From contig JAFEMH010007484.1 of the NCBI GenBank assembly GCA_022495995.1, forward strand, positions 1 through 64,000: 64,000 nt of DNA, written 5' to 3'. Of this stretch, positions 34,641 through 46,493 are shown in pieces. Made by a program: the position numbers and the translations under genes. The DNA comes from Adenophora triphylla var. japonica (taxonomy: Eukaryota > Streptophyta > Magnoliopsida > Asterales > Campanulaceae). Positions within the stretch are counted from its first letter, which is position 1. Every line of letters starts with the position of its first letter. The notes below the pieces were generated by a model. It saw only the letters and a list, made by a program, of their open reading frames with translations, was not told where the DNA came from and ran no database searches.

Positions 34641-35335
34641 AATCAACGCCGGCCGTCAACGTAAGCCCGGATTTCGCCCACTAAACGGCAACTCAAGCAC
34701 CGGCCGTCATCGTAAGCCCGGATTTTGCCCACTAAACGGCAACTCAAGCACCGGCCGTCATCGTAAGCCCGGATTTCGCCCACTAAACGGCAACTCAAGC
34801 ACCGGCCGTCAACGTAAGCCCGGATTTCGCCCACTAAACGGCAACTCAAGCACCGGCCGTCAACGTAAGCCCGGATTTCGCCCACTAAACGGCAACTCAA
34901 GCACCGGCCGTCAACGTAAGCCCGGATTTCGCCCACTAAACGGCAACTCAAGCACCGGCCGTCAACGTAAGCCCGGATTTCGCCCACTAAACGGCAACTC
35001 AAGCACCGGCCGTCATCGTAAGCCCGGATTTTGCCCACTAACTCAACTCGAGCACGTAAGCCCGGATTTCGCTCACTAAACGGCAACTCAAGCACCGGCC
35101 GTCAACGTAAGCCCAGATTTCGCCCACTAAACGGCAACTCAAGCACCGGCCGTCAACGTAAGCCCGGATTTCGCCCACTAAACGGCAACTCAAGCACCGG
35201 CCGTCATCGTAAGCCCGGATTTCGCCCACTAAACGGCAACTCAAGCACCGGCCGTCATTGTAAGCCCGGATTTCGCCCACTAAACGCCAACTCAAGCACC
35301 GGCCATCATCGTAAGCCCGGACCTCGCCCACTAAA
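34641..35335. repeat. 51-bp tandem array of element D
   Basis: About 14 copies of a unit built from CGGCCGTCAACGTAAGCCCG, GATTTCGCCCACTAAACGGC and AACTCAAGCAC; one copy near 35037 is shortened. Because 51 is divisible by three, long ORFs exist on both strands. These are not taken as genes. Confidence 0.95.
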
Positions 35336-35639
35336 TGGTGAAACAAGCATGAGAAGGAGCCAGCACCTCCAAGCACAAATATCAAGGCACAAAACGCCTC
35401 CAAAACGCCAAACGGTGAATCAACCACCGGCCATCAAAGTAAGCCCGAAGTCAGCTTCTAAGCGGAAAAAGCCCCTACGAGGCCACAATATCCCCAGCAA
35501 ATGAACACCGGCAGTCATCGTAAGTCCAACCTTTTCCCCAGCGGACAAAACGCGAGACATTCACACCTCTCACAATCAAAGCTCAAGGCAGCCACGCCTC
35601 CGCAAACCGCAGTCAGAAGACGAATCAAGTCCTCATACA

Positions 35640-35780
35640 TGACATACATCCAGCCCGGAAGGCTTTAAACCACTCGGTCCGAAAGACCGTATAAACCTCC
35701 CACATCACTATCTCCAGCCCGGAAGGCTTTAAACCACTCGGTCCGGAAGACCATATAAACCTCCCAAAAACATCATCTCA
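35640..35780. repeat. 57-bp tandem pair
   Basis: 'CCAGCCCGGAAGGCTTTAAA' with CCACTCGGTCCG and TATAAACCTCCC occurs at about 35650 and again at about 35713, almost identical. Confidence 0.75.
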
Positions 35781-35924
35781 GGACACCACCATGTCCTCGC
35801 AATCGACCTCGGCGGTCACCACATCCTTAAGTCACCACCATGCCCTCTCATCATCTTAGGACGGGACACGTCCTCTTACACTACAAACCGATCTTCTCGT
35901 AAGATTACCCATCTTCTAGTAAGA

Positions 35925-36470
35925 TTGCACACCCAGGGCGCCTCCACGTCCTTACCATCGACCTATACGGTCACCCAGGACGCCTCCACGTCCTTACCAT
36001 CGACCTATGCGGTCACCCAGGACGCCTCCACGTCCTTACCATCGACCTATGCGGTCACCCAGGACGCCTCCACGTCCTTACCATCGACTACGCGATCACC
36101 AGACGCTCCACGTCTACCCGCTACGCCATCGACTTACCATCGTCGTCACCCAGGACGCCTCCACGTCCTTACCATCGACCTATACGGTCACCCAGGACGC
36201 CTCCACGTCCTTACCATCGACCTATACGGTCACCCAGGACGCCTCCACGTCCTTACCATCGACCTATACGGTCACCCAGGACGCCTCCACGTCCTTACCA
36301 TCGACCTATACGGTCACCCAGGATGCCTCCACATCCTTACCATCGACCTATGCGGTCACCCAGGACACCTCCACGTCCTTACCATCGACCTATACGGTCA
36401 CCCAGGACGCCTCCACGTCCTTACCATCGACCTATGCGGTCACCCAGGATGCCACCACGTCCTCACAGTC
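35925..36470. repeat. 42-bp tandem array of element D
   Basis: About twelve copies of a unit made of CACGTCCTTACCATCGACCT and ATACGGTCACCCAGGACGCCTC. One disturbed stretch lies at 36088-36150. Open in frame on the plus strand (14-residue repeat), but not supported as protein. Confidence 0.95.
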
Positions 36471-36753
36471 GACCTGGAAGGTCACACGACACTTCAGGGC
36501 ACCATCACGCTCGCATACACTCACAATTTTACGACCTCTGAACTACGACCAAGCTTGATTCCCGCTAGGGATACGTATGAATCCTATCACAGGGTCCAAC
36601 CAACTGACCTAAACGGTCACACAATAGGACACCGTCATGTCCTCACACACCGACCTACACGGTCACTTCCTCTCCCAGAACGCGATCTAGATCAGGACCC
36701 TTATCTTATCGACGACCCCACTTCCTCCGTAAGTGACGTCGTCGAGGGGCTTG

Positions 36754-37766
36754 TGTAAGTATCCCAATCTGGATCACCCTCTTCCGAGCACACGGGAAAC
36801 ACCGCAGACTCACAAACGCAGTCTTGAAGACCCGTGACACTCAAAACCCTCAAAAACCCCCAACCAAACTAAGGAAGGGACCTTTCTGTGACAAAAAGGG
36901 ACAAAAGGACTTTTTAGGAATTTTTCAGAAATTGGAAAAGCAAACATGGTCCGTACGGACCTCTTTGTTTTAATGATTACTGAATCCTCTTAAAGTCCAA
37001 GATATTCCCTCAAATCCCGGAAGTAATGATCACTTGCCTACATGGTTGGTCCGTACGGACCTTATTGCATGCAAGGTTGGTCCGTACGGACCTTATTGCA
37101 ACCAGACACCATCATGGCTAAATCTTCTTAAAGTCCACATATTCCCTCAAATCGAGGAAAACCAAAATTCTGGATTACCTGGAAGGTCCGTACGGACCTT
37201 CTTGCACAAAATCTGGCACTATAAATAGAGGGATCTCCCTCCCTCATTTCACACATCTCCCTCTTCTCTCCTCTCCCCCCAGCCTTCTGGCACCCCTCTA
37301 AGTCCTCTCGAGGCACTCCCGGCCCCTTTTGGATCATTCTGAGGCCTTCCGAGCTCCCTTGTGGTGCTCCGAAGCCTCTTCGAGTGCTCCCGCGACGCTC
37401 CCGCACTGCCCCGAGGTACTCTCGAGGTACTCTGAGGCCCCTCGTGGTACTCTGAGGCCTTGCCTGGTGTTTCCCGAGGCGTCCCGGCTCTTTCCGAGTC
37501 AAACCAGCAACTCGAACGCACGCTGAAACTCTGCCCGAGTGACTCTTGCCATCCCAACGCACGCCGAACCTCTGCCCGAGTGATCCCTGTGATCCCAATG
37601 CACACCGAACCTCTGCCCGAACGCAACCTACAATCCCAACGCACGTCGAAACTCTATCCTCAGACAACCGACTCATCCCAAAGCAATTCCGATCCGTACC
37701 GGAACACTATTCCATCCTCAAACACTATTCCCCCGCGGAAGACAGACACGAACCAACATTGGTAAG
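36754..37766 (+). repeat. 3' LTR of element D, first 1013 bp (rest displaced by element B)
   Basis: Begins TGTAAGTATCCCAATC after the purine tract. Palindromes GGTCCGTACGGACC are at 36948-36961, 37048-37061, 37079-37092, and AAGGTCCGTACGGACCTT at 37183-37200, just before a TATA box (TATAAATAG, 37220-37228). The R/U5 part has 40-bp repeats (CGCACGCCGAACCTCTGCCC, 37505-37660). Ends at GTAAG, the probable target duplication for B. Confidence 0.75.
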
Positions 37767-39797
37767 TGTAAGTACCCAAATCCGGATCGTCAAAATTCGT
37801 CAGAAAGTTAACCGAAATCCGTTAACTGGCCCGCTCCAGGTTAACCGGAACTCGTTAAAATCCCCGTTGCCGTGCCAACGAGATGTCCCGGGACTGCCCC
37901 GTGCATCCCGACGTCGAAGCGTACTTAACACGTGTCATCTCACGTAAAAGTATGGCTTTCCCTGAAAAACGCACTTTCCGGCACTTTCCGGGGGCGTTTC
38001 GGACATTTTCTGGATTGTTATTTTAAAAAACGGACAAAACCGGGATCGGGGAACGAACTCCCATACATCTGGTGACTCAGAGGACACGTGGCAGCCATGC
38101 CCCAGCCCTCTCGTCACCTTTCAATCACAAATCAAGCTGAAAAGACCAAAATACCCCTGGATTTCAAAGTCCGCCGACTCCTGTGCAAATTTCCTGAAAT
38201 TGCCAGCAAGCCCCTCAGAATTCCAAAATACCCCAAAACCCTGAAAAACAGTCCAAGTCCGTCCGGACTCCTACTGCAATTTTCACCTATAAATAGAAAT
38301 GGCTGTCAAAGCCAAAAAAAAAAAGAACATTTTAACACCAAAAGTCACTCTCCTCACGGCCCAAACTGATTTCACCCCTTCCCGAGCTCCCGTTTGCCTC
38401 GATTCGCGTGAAACTTCCGTATTTCAATTAAATACGCCCCTCATCACTTCGAAACACCCTTTCGAACTAATTTTCGTGTCCCGTACACACCTTCCGAGCC
38501 AAAGGAGTCGACCCTAGCCATAGGTATAACTCCCTCTCTCTAAATCTCTCATTTCGTCTCGGTTTATGCGCCAGTCGCTACAACCGTTTCGAACGACGTT
38601 ATCGAAATGTAGACGCCTCCGTCTAACGGGGTCCGATACGTTTTAGCCCCTCGATCCTCTTCTCTTTCCGTAAGAGAAGTAATCACGGGTTAAAACGGCG
38701 TTCCGACCCCGTTCCGTTTACTTTTACGTCATTTACCAATTCCGGATCGATCGGTCCGTTGATCGTCATTTACTTTCTGTCATTTACAATTCTGAGCCGA
38801 TTGGCCTCGTTGATCGTCATTTACAATTCTGAGCCTATTGGCCTCGTCGATCGTCATTTACGATTCCGGATCGTTTGATTCCGTTGATACCGCACTTTAA
38901 ATACTGTCATTTATAAAGTCCGACCCGTTTGGATCGTGATAGTATTTACTTTTCAAAGTCCGAGTCGCAACCCGATTCGTTGATCGCATATCATTTAATA
39001 CGCATTTTTCCCGTAAAAATCGTTAACAATGTAATGCCCGGTTCAAAACCGGAGTTCGTCCTTCGAACTCTCTTTCAAAACGCGCGAAATGACGTTTGGC
39101 CTCCAAACGCTCATCTTCAAACTAAAAGCCGCCATTTGACACTTAAAATCATTTAATACGTATTTTTCTCGTAAAAATCGTTAACAATGACACGCCCGAT
39201 TAAAAAAACCGGAGTTCGACCTTCGAACTCCTTTTCAAACTCAAAATCGACGTTTGCCACGCAAACGCTCATTTCAACTCAAAATCGACGATTGCCACGC
39301 AAACGCTCATTTCCGTCTCAAAACCGACGTTTGTCATTCAAACGCTCGCCTTTTCAAAGTCACCTAATCAACGTTTGACATTCAAACCAAGATTAAGCTT
39401 GTCATTCAAGCCCCCATTTCAAAACACACACACACACGTTTTCGAGAAAGGTAGAAAGACTCGTCATGCGAGGCGTTTCGGGTGATCTCATAATACTCTT
39501 CCCGAAACGTAACGTGACCTCCGAACCTAACAATCTCTGGTACTAAAAAAAGCTTTTTACTCGTTTTTGCTACCAATAAAAATGATCCCCCGTTTTCAAA
39601 GCCTTTTCCTAAGTTTTTGCTACCAATAAAAACGACACCATTTTCAAAAGCCGTTTCTCAACGTTTGGGCTCAAAATACAAAAACCACGTGGCGAATCCT
39701 CATTTTTTTCCTTCCCATGAAGCGAGGTCTCAGACACCAACCCCCCGCGAAAGACAACCGCGTTTCGCGCCCGCGCGCGAAATCCCGGGTAATTTCA
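37767..39797 (+). repeat. 5' LTR of element B (2031 bp)
   Basis: Starts TGTAAGTACCCAAATCCGG and ends TTTCA just before a PBS. TATA box TATAAATAG is at 38288-38296, 18 bp after the inverted repeat AGTCCG-TC-CGGACT (38256-38269). U5 contains repeats of GATCGTCATTTAC (38750-38890) and GACGTTTGCCACGCAAACGC-type repeats (39090-39390). Confidence 0.8.
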
Positions 39798-39799
39798 GT

Positions 39800-39818
39800 T
39801 GGCGACTCCGCTGGGGAA
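39800..39818 (+). other. Primer-binding site of element B
   Basis: TGGCGACTCCGCTGGGGA, identical to that of element A. This PBS type is associated with Ogre elements (tRNA-Arg, from memory). Confidence 0.75.
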
Positions 39819-41040
39819 AAGATACTTTTTTCAAAACTACCGTTGTTTTCTAAAAAGCCTTCCGTGGGTCAAACTTTCGTTTACCCTTCCTCGTTTTCGT
39901 GTGCGTGTGTTACTTTAAACCTCGAACGGTTTGTTTTTTCAAAGGCATTACATTGTCAACTTCTCAAAATCTTACCATGTTTGTGCATCCCCATTCATGT
40001 TTGATTTTCATGCTGTCTTTTGAACTGCGCATCATAATGCTTTAAAGACACATTCTGAAAAAATCTCTGTTTTTACTCAGAAAAAGAATTTTAGTGACCG
40101 CACACCACGCGCACTTGCTGCCTCGGAACACCGCACTTCACGTGCACTTGCTGCCTCGGTACACTGCACACTACAACCCCTAACCCGGGATGGCCTTATC
40201 AGTTGCACCCCGATTGGTCTGCCAGACACCTTTCGGGGGCGCACGGGGTTGTCCCAAACATCCCATCCTAGCCCGTGTAAGCCATGCACTCTTTGTGTCA
40301 CACTTTGTCCAAGATCCCGGTTGGTTTTTGGCTTAGCTCGTGTCATAAAAACTAAGTGTATGTTTTTTACGCCGGGCCCCGCTCCGAGTCAAGCTCGAGA
40401 GGTTGAGACCAAAGGTCGTTCCTGACCCGAAGTCTCGCGCTCTTCAGCCTTGACTTTGACGCGGAGCTCTGCCGAAAAATATACCCGAAGGTTCAATGTG
40501 ACGCCGTGTCACCAAACCTCGTCGTATGTACCGTGCCAGCCACAACTTGGCCAACGCCAAAAGCTAAGGTCTCTCGCACAAGCGAGTCAGGAGAGGTCAT
40601 GCCAAAATTTCGGCACGATCCCCGCCTTAACTTAAGGGCGTTGACTTCGACTGTGGCCCGTGCGTCACATACGTTGAAAGTTTGCGTGATCAGCTAGCCT
40701 TAAGTTCACTTTTTCCTTTGTCGGTGGAACTCGCTTGCCTTATCAGACCTCGCTCGGGATAGTCCGTCCTGAGAAAGATGATCTACAATGGAAACGAGGG
40801 GCTTATAAGCGTAGTGACGAGATCCACTGATTAGAGCTCTAGGATTAGTTGCGAAAAAGAAGACTCGCTCTTTTCCAACCGATTAGGACTCTGAGAAAAC
40901 GCGCTTTAAGTAAACATTAATCGGTAACTGCACATTGCACAAGCCCGAAACCTTGAGCCAAATACCCCTTTCCGAAGCCTAAACCCTTCCTTTCGTTCCC
41001 TGCAGCGAGCAGAAAGTGGTTCAGATTTCCGGGTCAGCGC
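39819..41040 (+). other. Leader of element B, with block conserved in element A
   Basis: No gene. Contains a block (40791-40885) strongly similar to 47891-47988 in element A (ACGAGGGGCTTATA.xCGTAGTGACG, CCACTGAT, TAGTTGCGAAAAAGAAG). It also has a possible splice acceptor (TTCCCTGCAG|CGAG, about 41005). Confidence 0.7.
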
Positions 41041-41041
41041 C

Positions 41042-42720
41042 TTGCCAGGATCACCGTTACGGCGGCATCGAGAGGTTCTTCGGTTCCCTCGGTTCCCTCG
41101 GCCAAAATTTCCGACATGTCTAGCTCACCGAGAAATCGTGACGGGACGGACCCCGCCACCGATAACGGATATGACTTTGGAAGAAGCCATCCGGGCTTGT
41201 GAGGTTCACAAGAGGCGTAAAGAAGATCAAGACAACTTCGTGGTACGGCTTCGAATGAGCGAGGTATAGCAAACTATCCCCAGGCCGAGACGGTACTTTT
41301 GTCCTGGTCGAGGATCACGATTCCCCGAAACCAGTTCACCAAGCCTTCAACCAGGTTCCTCCCCCGCCAACATACGGGATGCAGCTTCCAACCAAGGAAA
41401 CAGCCGACCTAGGCTCCACATTGCTACTCTCTGGCAACCCCGTCATTTTTGGCCACCAGCCTACTCCTATCACTCAATACCACCAGTGCACCGCTGGACC
41501 ATCTCAGGATGCCAATATCCCTCAATACCCTCCCGGGTTCGTCCCGTTGCTTATACACGAATCCCTAAACACCGGGGACAAACCCCGATACAGTTTAGAA
41601 AAGGCTCCCATATACCCACATATATCAAGCCTTCCACCTCCAATCACTACCGCTCACGTGGTAGCACCCGGCGTCGAGCCTCACAGTCCACCACCGACCC
41701 AACCTTAGCCTCGGATGGTCGAGCAGATGAAAGACACCGAAAGCCACCATGAAAGCGGCTTCAAAACAGGAAACGCTCAAATCCACGGATCCGGGAATGG
41801 TCACGCCTCTCCCTGCCAAGTTCAGAATGCCGAAGATGGACCGATTCGACGGAACCGAATGTCCTCAAACACACGTCGACACCTACGTTCTCGGCATGAG
41901 AGCAAAAGGAGCAACCCTCCAGCAAATGGCCGACCACTTCCAGCATACGCTCAAGAGTTTAGCGTTACGATGGTTTCTGAGGGTCGAAGCACGCGGATCG
42001 CCACACTGGGATCAGATTAGTAACATCTTCACGGAACGGTACCGATCCAACTTAGAGTGGGAAACAAGTCGTGAGGACTTAATCACCACCGAGCGTAAAG
42101 CGGATGAAAGTGTTGGGGAATTCTACAAAAGGTGGAGCCGGAAACTCTCCGAGATCATGGAGCCACTCTCCAAAGAGGAACAGATGTGGATCTTCAAGTC
42201 CCGCTTAAGACCGTCCATCGAACTCTCATCGGTCATCATTTCTTTCCCGGATCTCCGGGCCATGGTCAATGCCGGCTCACGGTTCGAGAAGGATCTCAAG
42301 GAGAAGTTGGCTACGGCACGGCCATACGTATACCGCTCGACAGCTTGCATTCAATCCCGCACCGGCCCCTGCAAGGGAAAGATACGTCCTGTCAATTACA
42401 TCCATCGGTGACAACAATCGGGCAACGAAACCCGGCCCCATAAAGCAACAATTCTACTCGAAGCGACTTTGCCGTACACTTCGACAAGTTGGACATGCCA
42501 TCGAGCAAGATCTTTGGAAGGGTTAATCAAGGAAGGTCTCCTTAAACCCGTTGCAAATTACAAGCCCAAAATCCCGTAGCCAATGCGGACAAGAGCAAAT
42601 ATCGCGCCTTCCATCCGTATCACGGCCATACCACCGAGCAAGCCGCGTGGGGTTACGATACGAAATCCGTAACTTGATAGAAGAAGGCAAGTTGGATCGC
42701 CCCGTGGGCCCAATACGATC
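41042..42720 (+). pseudogene. Element B gag
   Basis: The N-terminal part is at 41042-41269 (MTLEEAIRACEVHKRRKE...) and 41379-41708 (Pro-rich). The capsid core at 41749-42411 is an open 220-aa stretch with the retrotransposon-gag signature (MDRFDGTECPQTHVDTYV, ALRWFLRVE, FYKRWSRKL, LRPSIELSSVI). The nucleocapsid-like part near 42600-42700 has FHPYHGHTTEQA then LRYEIRNLIEEGKLDRP, but lacks the Cys residues kept in element A. The pieces lie in different frames, so the copy is disabled. Gag packages element RNA into virus-like particles. Confidence 0.8.
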
Positions 42721-43199
42721 GGAAACCCTTTTCCGAATAATAACGACGTGAATTCCATTAGTGGGTGCCCAAGAAGATTGCCACGAGAATCGGTTTCTCC
42801 GCCTCTTCCGGTCCGGTCCTCATCAAATGTCCACATCGCCTACGATGTTTGTGACTACTCCGCCTCGCACGGGAGCACGAGTCTCAAGATATGGTCCGGA
42901 GCAACCTCCGCGAAAACAAGAAGAAAAGTCCTCTCAACAAGAATCGAGAGAAAGATACGAAGCTGGGGACACCGGTGTAGGTACACTCGGAGAGCCTTCC
43001 GGGAGGTTCGACTACTATGTATCGTACTCCACCACCCTCTCTTCCTCCAGGGACATGCGGCTTTAGAGCAAGCAGGGATGGGAAAGCCGAAAAGTCCTGC
43101 CGACAACAGAGCTCGCACTCGGGACACCGGAATACCTCGGATCTTGGTAATCTTATCGCGCCGTAAGCCTAACCCCCCGCGGATCGCCCATGATTCAAT

Positions 43200-44312
43200 T
43201 TGTCCAGCTTCCGAGCTCGGACCGGTAAAGGAAGATCAAGGTCAGCTTGGCACTCGTACTCGATCAACGTGCTAACCAAGGGCGGCAACCATCATAAACA
43301 GCCTCAACACAATCCCGAGGCTCCAGCAAAGGCTTTACCTCGCAAGAGGAAGACAGGAAACGGATGGCTTGATGACTCTCCTTCTCCGGATAGAGACCAG
43401 ATCTACGATTCCCGACTGTACGGCAGTATGATCACGTTCTGTGACGAAGACTTACCGAGAGATGCCTTGGGGCACAACGAAGCTCTGTACATCACTCTCA
43501 AGCTCAACACCATAACACTCCCTGGAGTATTGGTAGACAATGGGTCAGCCGTTAACGTTCTCCCTCTCAGCATGATGCGAGCCCTCCGTATCAACGAAAG
43601 CCATCTGATTCCGTCAACCCGGACTATCAAGGCCTACAATAGCTCGTCTCGTCCCATACTGGGGATGGTAACTCTGGAACTCTGGTTCGAAACCCAAATG
43701 GTGCCAGCAAAATTCCACGTAATGGACATTCCATCCGAATTCACAGCTCTGTTGGGGCGCCCTTGGCTTATGAAAGCCATAGCCTCCACTCTCCATCAGT
43801 GTGTTAAGTTCATTAACCGGCAGGGAGATCTCGAAGTCATCCGAGGGGATAGTTTCCTCATAGGAAACAAAGCCGAGAGAATAGCCAAGCGTGTCCGTAC
43901 TCAGGCACCGGGGTTACCTCCTTCAAATCAACCAAGGGACTACCGGGGCAAATCTCATCAGAATCCCTCAGAGTCCGGAGATGCTAACTATGTAAACGTA
44001 CTCGAACAAAGTGCACTCGAAGCGCCCGATACATCAAGATTCAACCATCGTTTCCAACATTTGGAGGCGTATTGGAAAGAAACACTGAACATCGCCATGA
44101 TGCGGGCACATAAACCCCCAGTCTCCAATCGGAGATTCGTCAGCATTCTTCAAACCAACTCTCTGGCCCCGCCAGGCGAAGAGATCTTCGTGATAAAGGT
44201 CAACAAGCACCGTCATTCTCGTTTTGAATGCATGGAAGTCGTATGGGATGTCCTCCATGAGGAACTACCCGTTGCACCCCTCTTCTCCAATGAAGGGCAT
44301 AATGTTTCCTAG
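43200..44312 (+). CDS. Element B protease-containing polyprotein segment, open 370 aa
   Basis: A continuous reading frame with a retropepsin-like domain: HNEALYITLKLN, then VLVDNGSAVNVLPLSMM (Asp at 43536-43538), ILGMVTLELWFETQMVPAKF, FHVMDIPSEFTALLGRPWL and a C-terminal FVSILQTNSLAPPGEEIFV stretch. DNGS in place of DTGA is usual for Ogre-type plant elements. A one-base frame change near 44310 separates it from the continuing frame that runs across the insertion point of element A. It would process Gag-Pol. Upstream connection to gag is broken. Confidence 0.75.
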   Translation: MSSFRARTGKGRSRSAWHSYSINVLTKGGNHHKQPQHNPEAPAKALPRKRKTGNGWLDDSPSPDRDQIYDSRLYGSMITFCDEDLPRDALGHNEALYITLKLNTITLPGVLVDNGSAVNVLPLSMMRALRINESHLIPSTRTIKAYNSSSRPILGMVTLELWFETQMVPAKFHVMDIPSEFTALLGRPWLMKAIASTLHQCVKFINRQGDLEVIRGDSFLIGNKAERIAKRVRTQAPGLPPSNQPRDYRGKSHQNPSESGDANYVNVLEQSALEAPDTSRFNHRFQHLEAYWKETLNIAMMRAHKPPVSNRRFVSILQTNSLAPPGEEIFVIKVNKHRHSRFECMEVVWDVLHEELPVAPLFSNEGHNVS

Positions 44313-44337
44313 CTGCTCCAGCAATGCACCCGGACGC

Positions 44338-44342
44338 AATAC
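44338..44342. repeat. Target-site duplication of element A, left copy (AATAC)
   Basis: AATAC directly precedes the 5' LTR and recurs at 59786-59790 after the 3' LTR. Confidence 0.9.
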
Positions 44343-46490
44343 TGTAAGTACCCAAATCTGGCTCATGCCTTCCGATTAATTTTCCCGGCAATTCCGGTAA
44401 TTTTTCCGGTAATTCCTCGGACTTTCCTACAGTTCCGGAATAATTTCAGAAATGTTCCAAGCCTTTTAAGGGCTGAAGGGAATGCTTGGTAATTAAGAAA
44501 CACGTTTTTCTTAATTCCAAAACCCTTCTAGAAGACTGCCACCTTGCATGTTTCTAGAAGGGACTGGAAGTGGCTACTTATGTCGTGCGACATAATAGGC
44601 CATGAAAAGTTCTAGAAGGTTGCCACCTTGCATGTTTCTAGAAGGAAAGCAGTTATGGCTTGTTATGTCGTGCGACATAACAAGCCCATGCAGACAGCCT
44701 ATAAATAGAGGCCTTCACCTCTCATTTTACACACACCTTTTCCACCCCTCAGTCCCCCTCTATAGGGAATACGCCTAGAAGCCTCCTCTCTCCTCACATA
44801 CCTCCCAAACCATAATAATCCTCCCAAATCAATCCCACACACACACTTCCCACACACACACTTTTCACACACACCAAGAACCAAGGATTCCCACGGAGCC
44901 AAGGATTGAACTCGGCCCCTGAGGTTGTCGGTTCAAGGCCCCTATATCTAACTTGATATAGGGAGTCGTGGTCTTCAAGGGTAACGATTTTCTACCCTTT
45001 TCCCCTTCCTATCTTCATTATACATAAGATCTACATGCTACATGCGTTGATAATGTGATATTCTGATTAAAGTTACATGCTTTAGCTTCATATTTCATAG
45101 ATCCACATCTGATTTCATCACATTTCATGTAAAGGCTCCGGCTTGACATTGTTTTTGCATGAACACTCGAGATGAATGTGGATTCCTCATATCCATACCT
45201 TCTTGAAATGTTCATCACTGAAATACTAGCTCCCTGAGACCTATTGGTGAAGTAACTTGGCTATTTTAAGGCCTTGTTACCTATGTAGATCTCAGCTGCT
45301 TAAGCTCTGCAAAGTGGCTAGTTATGTCACGCGACATAGGCAGCCTATGTCACGCGACATACTAAGCCGCTGCAAAAACTTCCTATTTTCAATCTGTAAT
45401 CTGATGTTAACCCCCATTATGCTATAACCTGATGTCTATCTGCAATTTAGATAGTATCTATGTGTCATCTTTTCATTAAAATACCATTCTCATACATAAA
45501 GGTGCATCCTTTGCACCTAAATCCCATTTCCATGCATTAAGATCATTCTTTTTGCATTAAAATCTCTTTTCACTTTAAAGATGCATCTTTTGCACCCAAA
45601 AACTCATTTTCATACTTAAAAATGCATACTTTGCATTAAAAAATCATTCTTTGCCATTTTCATGCATCATTTGTACATTAAATGCTATTTTCCAACATAA
45701 AGATACATTCTTTACACAAAAATCATTTCTTTACCCAAAAAGCATCCCTTGCAACCAAAAGACATTCTTTACACCAAAAATGTCATCTTTTCACTAAAAG
45801 TATCATTTTTTTATCATGCATTCCCCCATGTCCCCATTAGTAACCTTGAAACGGACCGGTGTAAAGGTCTTATCTTTACATCGTTCCTTCCATTAAAGGT
45901 TCCATAATTTCTTTAGAAAGGGACAACCTTGAACCCTATATCTCCGATTATCACTTAAGATGAGTATGAAGCATCTATACGAGCTCGACCGTCTTAAAGT
46001 GTAGGATTGATGGGCTAAGGACATTCCTTCCTAAAGAACCTCATCTTCGACTATAAAGGGAGTCATTCTCTCGATCATGCAAGTCCCGAGGTTAAAAATG
46101 CAATGATCACAAGTCTAAGATGAGGACGGGATCATAATCCCGAATACATAAAATCCAAGAAATCCCGAGCGACAACCAACAAATGGTTTGTACGTCCGGA
46201 AGACAACTTGGGACATTCCCTCCTTATTTTCAAACACATGCACACAAGAAAGCACGCAAGCAAGCACGATTAATGGGATCTTGGGAGACTTGCTCCGGCA
46301 AGGCACCTTGGGTGAACGACGATCCGTTCTTCCCAAGGGGTAACTTAACCTCCGAACCCATAAAACCTTTTTTTCAAAGTTTTGAGGTAATAAAAATGGC
46401 GTGGCGACTCCGTTTTTCAAATTAAACCGGATGTCTTCAAACTCGCGTGAATCCAACAAAATACACAGAAATTTGGGGCACACATTCACA
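44343..46490 (+). repeat. 5' LTR of element A
   Basis: TATAAATAG at 44700-44708, preceded by a 30-bp palindrome (44657-44686) and a related one at 44572-44601; a double copy lies downstream at 45316-45368. U5 is rich in TTTGCAyyAAAA repeats (45470-45830). A PBS-like GTGGCGACTCCG lies about 90 bp before the LTR end (46399). Confidence 0.95.
44657..44686. promoter_or_regulatory. 30-bp palindrome at the LTR promoter of element A
   Basis: Arms GGCTTGTTATGTCG and CGACATAACAAGCC around TG. It lies 13 bp upstream of the TATA box. Family members occur at 44572-44601, 45316-45368 (double), 53092-53142 (double), 56100-56129, 57864-57893, 57949-57978 and 58610-58662 (double). Confidence 0.85.
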
Positions 46491-46493
46491 GTT

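Larger units (their letters stand above)
32036..37766. mobile_element. Element D: right part of a PMD-carrying LTR retrotransposon, interrupted by element B
   Basis: Holds an antisense PMD pseudogene, two tandem arrays, a conserved 3' motif, a purine tract (GTCGAGGGGC) and the beginning of the 3' LTR (TGTAAGT at 36754). The order equals the right half of element A. The LTR is cut at 37766 where the LTR of B starts. Left internal part and 5' LTR are absent from the window. Confidence 0.7.

Noticed and set aside
34615..35504. Long ORFs on both strands (150-157 aa)
   Set aside because: They translate a 51-bp tandem repeat without stop codons; no start context, splice sites or known domain.
34641..36470. 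CRISPR-like direct repeats
   Set aside because: Units are head-to-tail without unique spacers, and the genome is a plant; ordinary tandem repeats.
35925..36758. 277-aa and 183-aa ORFs rich in Ser/Thr/Pro or Leu/His
   Set aside because: Translations of the 42-bp array in different frames.
37128..37676. 182-aa and 131-aa minus ORFs in the LTR of D
   Set aside because: Arg/Gly-rich chance frames over GC-rich U5 repeats; no domain or homologue recognised.
36754..39797. A single 3-kb LTR
   Set aside because: Two separate TGTAAGT starts (36754 and 37767), two TATA boxes and two dyad families show two LTRs, the second inserted in the first.
45018..45218. 66-aa minus ORF repeated at 58312-58512
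   Set aside because: The duplication is explained by the two LTRs of element A; no coding signal.
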